From Streptomyces sp. Y2F8-2 (GTDB lineage: Bacteria > Actinomycetota > Actinomycetes > Streptomycetales > Streptomycetaceae): DNA of 64,000 nt. Shown one piece after another: positions 61,498-64,000 of this stretch. The stretch is taken from positions 1,168,492-1,232,491 of the forward strand of contig NZ_BNGS01000001.1 in NCBI RefSeq assembly GCF_014905555.1. Reading direction: 5' to 3'. Each line of letters opens with the position of its first letter. The stretch's first letter is position 1. The position numbers were made by a program, and so were the translations under genes. The notes under the pieces are model-generated. The model was not told the DNA's origin, did no database searches, and saw nothing but the letters and a program-made list of their open reading frames with translations.

Positions 61498-62486
61498 TGG
61501 ACCCGACCACTGACAACGCCGGGATCGCCGGGGATCCGGGCGCAGCCCGCGCCTCCCTGGAGGCCCTGCGCGCCGAGATCGCCAAGGCCGTGGTCGGCCA
61601 GGACCCCGCCGTGACCGGCCTCGTCGTCGCCCTGCTGTGCCGTGGGCACGTCCTGCTGGAAGGGGTCCCCGGCGTCGCCAAGACACTGCTGGTCCGCGCG
61701 CTCGCGTCAGCCCTCGAACTCGACACCAAGCGTGTGCAGTTCACACCGGACCTGATGCCGAGCGACGTCACGGGCTCTCTCGTCTACGACGCCCGCAGCG
61801 CCGAGTTCTCCTTCCAGCCAGGCCCCGTCTTCACCAATCTCCTCCTCGCGGACGAAATCAACCGCACGCCGCCCAAAACCCAGTCGTCCCTCCTCGAAGC
61901 CATGGAGGAGCGCCAGGTCACGGTCGACGGCACCCCGCGCCCGCTCCCCGAGCCGTTCCTGGTCGCCGCGACGCAGAACCCGGTCGAGTACGAGGGGACG
62001 TACCCCCTCCCCGAGGCCCAACTTGACCGCTTCCTGCTCAAGCTGACGATCCCTCTGCCGTCCCGCCAGGACGAGATCGACGTCCTCACCCGCCACGCCG
62101 CAGGCTTCAACCCGCGCGACCTGCGCGCCGCCGGCGTACGCCCCGTGGCGACCGCCGAGGACCTCGAGGCCGCACGTGCCGCCGTCGCCAAGACGACCGT
62201 TTCTCCCGAGATCACCGCCTACGTCGTGGACATCTGCCGGGCCACCCGCGAATCCCCGTCCCTCACGCTCGGCGTGTCACCTCGCGGTGCCACGGCCCTG
62301 CTCGCCACATCCCGAGCATGGGCCTGGCTGACGGGCCGTGACTACGTCATCCCCGACGACGTGAAGGCACTCGCCCTTCCGACACTCCGTCACCGCGTCC
62401 AGCTCCGCCCCGAGGCGGAGATGGAAGGAGTGACCACCGACTCGGTCATCAACGCGATCCTCGCCCACGTCCCCGTCCCCCGCTGA
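61494..62486 (+). CDS. MoxR-family AAA+ ATPase
   Basis: 330 residues. Walker A is GVPGVAKT, Walker B is LLADEINRTPPKTQ, and sensor motifs include FLVAATQNPVEYEGTYPLPEAQLDRFLLK. MoxR ATPases act as chaperones that assemble or activate vWA/DUF58 partner proteins. ATG 61494 overlaps the previous stop, with GAGAGG upstream; ATG 61497 is also possible. The DUF58 partner follows directly. Confidence 0.95.
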   Translation: MMDPTTDNAGIAGDPGAARASLEALRAEIAKAVVGQDPAVTGLVVALLCRGHVLLEGVPGVAKTLLVRALASALELDTKRVQFTPDLMPSDVTGSLVYDARSAEFSFQPGPVFTNLLLADEINRTPPKTQSSLLEAMEERQVTVDGTPRPLPEPFLVAATQNPVEYEGTYPLPEAQLDRFLLKLTIPLPSRQDEIDVLTRHAAGFNPRDLRAAGVRPVATAEDLEAARAAVAKTTVSPEITAYVVDICRATRESPSLTLGVSPRGATALLATSRAWAWLTGRDYVIPDDVKALALPTLRHRVQLRPEAEMEGVTTDSVINAILAHVPVPR

Positions 62487-63796
62487 TGGCACTCACCGGA
62501 CGCGCCGCGCTCCTCGCGGCACTCGGCACCCTCCCGGTCGGCATCTGGGACCCCAGCTGGACAGGTGTCCTCGCCGTCAACGGCTCCCTCGCACTGGCGT
62601 GCGCCTGCGACTTCGCACTGGCCGCGCCGGTACGCCGACTGGGCCTGACCCGCTCCGGCGACGCCTCCGTACGCCTGGGGGACACGGTCGACGTGACGCT
62701 CACGGTCACCAACCCGTCAGGACGGCCGCTGCGCGCCCGCCTACGCGACGCCTGGCCGCCCAGCAGCTGGCACCCTGGAACCGAAGTGACCGCCTCCCGC
62801 CACGTTCTGACGGTCCCTCCGGGCGAGCGCCGCCGCGTGACGACCCGTCTTAGGCCCACCCGCCGAGGCGACCGCCAAGCCGACCGCGTCACGATCCGTT
62901 CGTACGGGCCACTCGGCCTCTTCTCCCGCCAAGGGACCCACAAAGTCCCCTGGACGGTCCGGGTTCTGCCTCCCTTCACCAGCCGCAAGCACCTTCCCGC
63001 CAAACTGGCTCGCCTGCGGGAACTCGACGGCCGCACCAGCGTGCTGACGCGCGGCGAGGGCACGGAGTTCGACAGCCTGCGCGAATACGTCCCCGGGGAC
63101 GACACCCGTTCCATCGACTGGCGCGCCACGGCACGGCACAACTCGGTCGCGGTGCGCACGTGGCGGCCCGAACGCGACCGGCACATCCTGCTGGTCCTGG
63201 ACACGGGCCGTACCTCAGCCGGCCGGGTCGACGACGCCCCGCGCCTGGACGCCTCCATGGACGCGGCGCTGCTGCTGGCCGCGCTGGCGACCCGTGCAGG
63301 AGACCGCGTGGACCTGCTCGCCTACGACCGCAGGGTGCGCGCTCTGGTCCAGGGACGTGCCGCCGGCGACGTCCTGCCGTCGCTGGTCAACGCGATGGCG
63401 ACGCTGGAGCCCGAACTCGTGGAAACGGACGCCCGCGGTCTCACGGCTACGGCACTACGGTCGGCACCCCGGCGCTCGTTGATCGTCCTGCTGACCACAC
63501 TGGACACGGCTCCCATCGAAGAGGGCTTCCTTCCGGTACTGCCCCAGCTCACCCAACGCCATACGGTGCTGCTGGCGTCGGTGGGCGATCCGCACATCGC
63601 CCGCATGGCGACCGCCCGCGGCAGCACGGAGGCGGTGTACGAGGCCGCTGCGGCGGCCCAGGCCCATGCGGAACGGACACGCATGGCCGAGCGGCTGCGG
63701 CGTCACGGGGTGACGGTCGTGGACGCGACGCCGGAGGATCTGGCGCCGGCGGTGGCGGACGCGTATTTGGCGCTGAAGGCGGCGGGGCGGCTCTGA
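62486..63796 (+). CDS. DUF58-domain protein, MoxR partner
   Basis: 436 residues. Two N-terminal hydrophobic helices lead into a beta-rich region and the DUF58 core (EGTEFDSLREYVPGDDTRSIDWRATAR), which is a von Willebrand A-like fold (HILLVLDTGRTSAG, then GDRVDLLAYD). Related proteins are MoxR substrates in envelope-stress or complex-assembly pathways. Its ATG overlaps the MoxR stop (TGATG). It is the last gene of the operon and converges with an rrn operon; the 100-bp gap has a pyrimidine-rich tract and a hairpin. Confidence 0.93.
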   Translation: MALTGRAALLAALGTLPVGIWDPSWTGVLAVNGSLALACACDFALAAPVRRLGLTRSGDASVRLGDTVDVTLTVTNPSGRPLRARLRDAWPPSSWHPGTEVTASRHVLTVPPGERRRVTTRLRPTRRGDRQADRVTIRSYGPLGLFSRQGTHKVPWTVRVLPPFTSRKHLPAKLARLRELDGRTSVLTRGEGTEFDSLREYVPGDDTRSIDWRATARHNSVAVRTWRPERDRHILLVLDTGRTSAGRVDDAPRLDASMDAALLLAALATRAGDRVDLLAYDRRVRALVQGRAAGDVLPSLVNAMATLEPELVETDARGLTATALRSAPRRSLIVLLTTLDTAPIEEGFLPVLPQLTQRHTVLLASVGDPHIARMATARGSTEAVYEAAAAAQAHAERTRMAERLRRHGVTVVDATPEDLAPAVADAYLALKAAGRL

Positions 63797-63898
63797 GCCC
63801 AGAGGGGCGTGAGCCCGCGGCCTTCACCGCCCCTTCCCCTCGCCCCTCCGCCACGTCCTTTGTCTTTGTTCTTTGTCCTTGTCTTTAACCTTTAACGC

Positions 63899-63934
63899 AG
63901 AAAACCCCCGTGCTGAATAGCACGGGGGTTTTCT
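63899..63934 (-). terminator. rrn operon terminator
   Basis: AGAAAACCCCCGTGCT (63899-63914) and AGCACGGGGGTTTTCT (63919-63934) form a perfect stem with a GAAT loop. It begins 7 bp after the 5S 3' end on the minus strand, ending in TTTTCT. Read from the plus strand it could also stop transcripts of the DUF58 operon. Confidence 0.9.
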
Positions 63935-63941
63935 CAAGAAT

Positions 63942-64000
63942 TGTTCGGCGGTGTCCTACTCTCCCACAGGGTCCCCCCTGCAGTACCATCGGCGCTGTAA
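63942..64000 (-). rRNA. rrf: 5S ribosomal RNA, 3' part
   Basis: The minus strand reads TTACAGCGCCGATGGTACTG, then GGGGGGACCCTGTGGGAGAG and ACCGCCGAACA. This is the 3' half of actinobacterial 5S rRNA. The 5' half and the rest of the rrn operon lie beyond the window end. Confidence 0.95.

Noticed and set aside
57802..61686. Very long minus-strand open frame (1294 codons) opposite the MoxR/DUF58 operon
   Set aside because: The translation is Arg/Gly/Ala-rich with no domain, and it lies opposite clearly coding genes. High-GC codon bias creates such shadows.

Overview
The window looks like a core-chromosome segment of a Streptomyces (high-GC actinomycete). The evidence is very high GC with strong third-position bias, GTG/TTG starts, the kinase pair matching pkaA/pkaB, the mtrA-mtrB-lpqB block, an NAD-dependent glutamate dehydrogenase of the ~180 kDa type, ohr/ohrR, and wall-polymer genes. 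It begins inside prfB and ends inside a 5S rRNA gene. No phage, insertion sequence, CRISPR array or tRNA gene was seen.

Layout. 1-8.3 kb: prfB, a repeat-rich stretch, two membrane-anchored Hanks-type kinases (minus) and a divergent FHA/FtsK ATPase resembling EccC/EssC but without membrane segments. 8.5-12.2 kb: a sugar ABC importer operon (lipoprotein and two permeases, no ATPase gene). 12.3-19.1 kb: three tandem paralogues fusing a GT2 glycosyltransferase to a TagF-like polyol-phosphate transferase. 19.1-27.6 kb: peroxide resistance (ohr/ohrR), membrane glycosyltransferases, a GT2 enzyme, galE, and an SDR/TetR pair. 27.7-35.8 kb: a secreted amidase with FG-GAP repeats, a TetR regulator divergent from a TagGH-type polymer exporter, a large membrane protein and a GtrA-like protein. 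36-44.4 kb: glutamate dehydrogenase and small metabolic or unknown genes. 44.4-52.3 kb: secA, an acetyltransferase, a YcaQ-like DNA repair protein, an orphan NarL-type regulator, hpf and comF. 52.4-58.1 kb: mtnA-mtrA-mtrB-lpqB. 58.2-63.8 kb: an overlapping membrane/MoxR/DUF58 operon, convergent with an rrn operon on the minus strand.

A recurring theme is the cell envelope. The kinases, GT2-TagF enzymes, membrane glycosyltransferases, galE, TagGH exporter, GtrA-like protein, amidase, SecA and MtrAB-LpqB all act at or through the envelope. The most notable observation is a complementary loss of catalytic residues in the three GT2-TagF paralogues. The middle protein has lost GT2 motifs but keeps the transferase HGTP histidine; the two flanking proteins have intact GT2 motifs but lack that histidine. 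This suggests a divided-labour glycosylated polyol-phosphate polymer synthase. Regulatory sequences are unusually readable: several divergent promoters carry palindromes or repeats and look leaderless, and most convergent gene pairs are separated by strong bidirectional hairpins.
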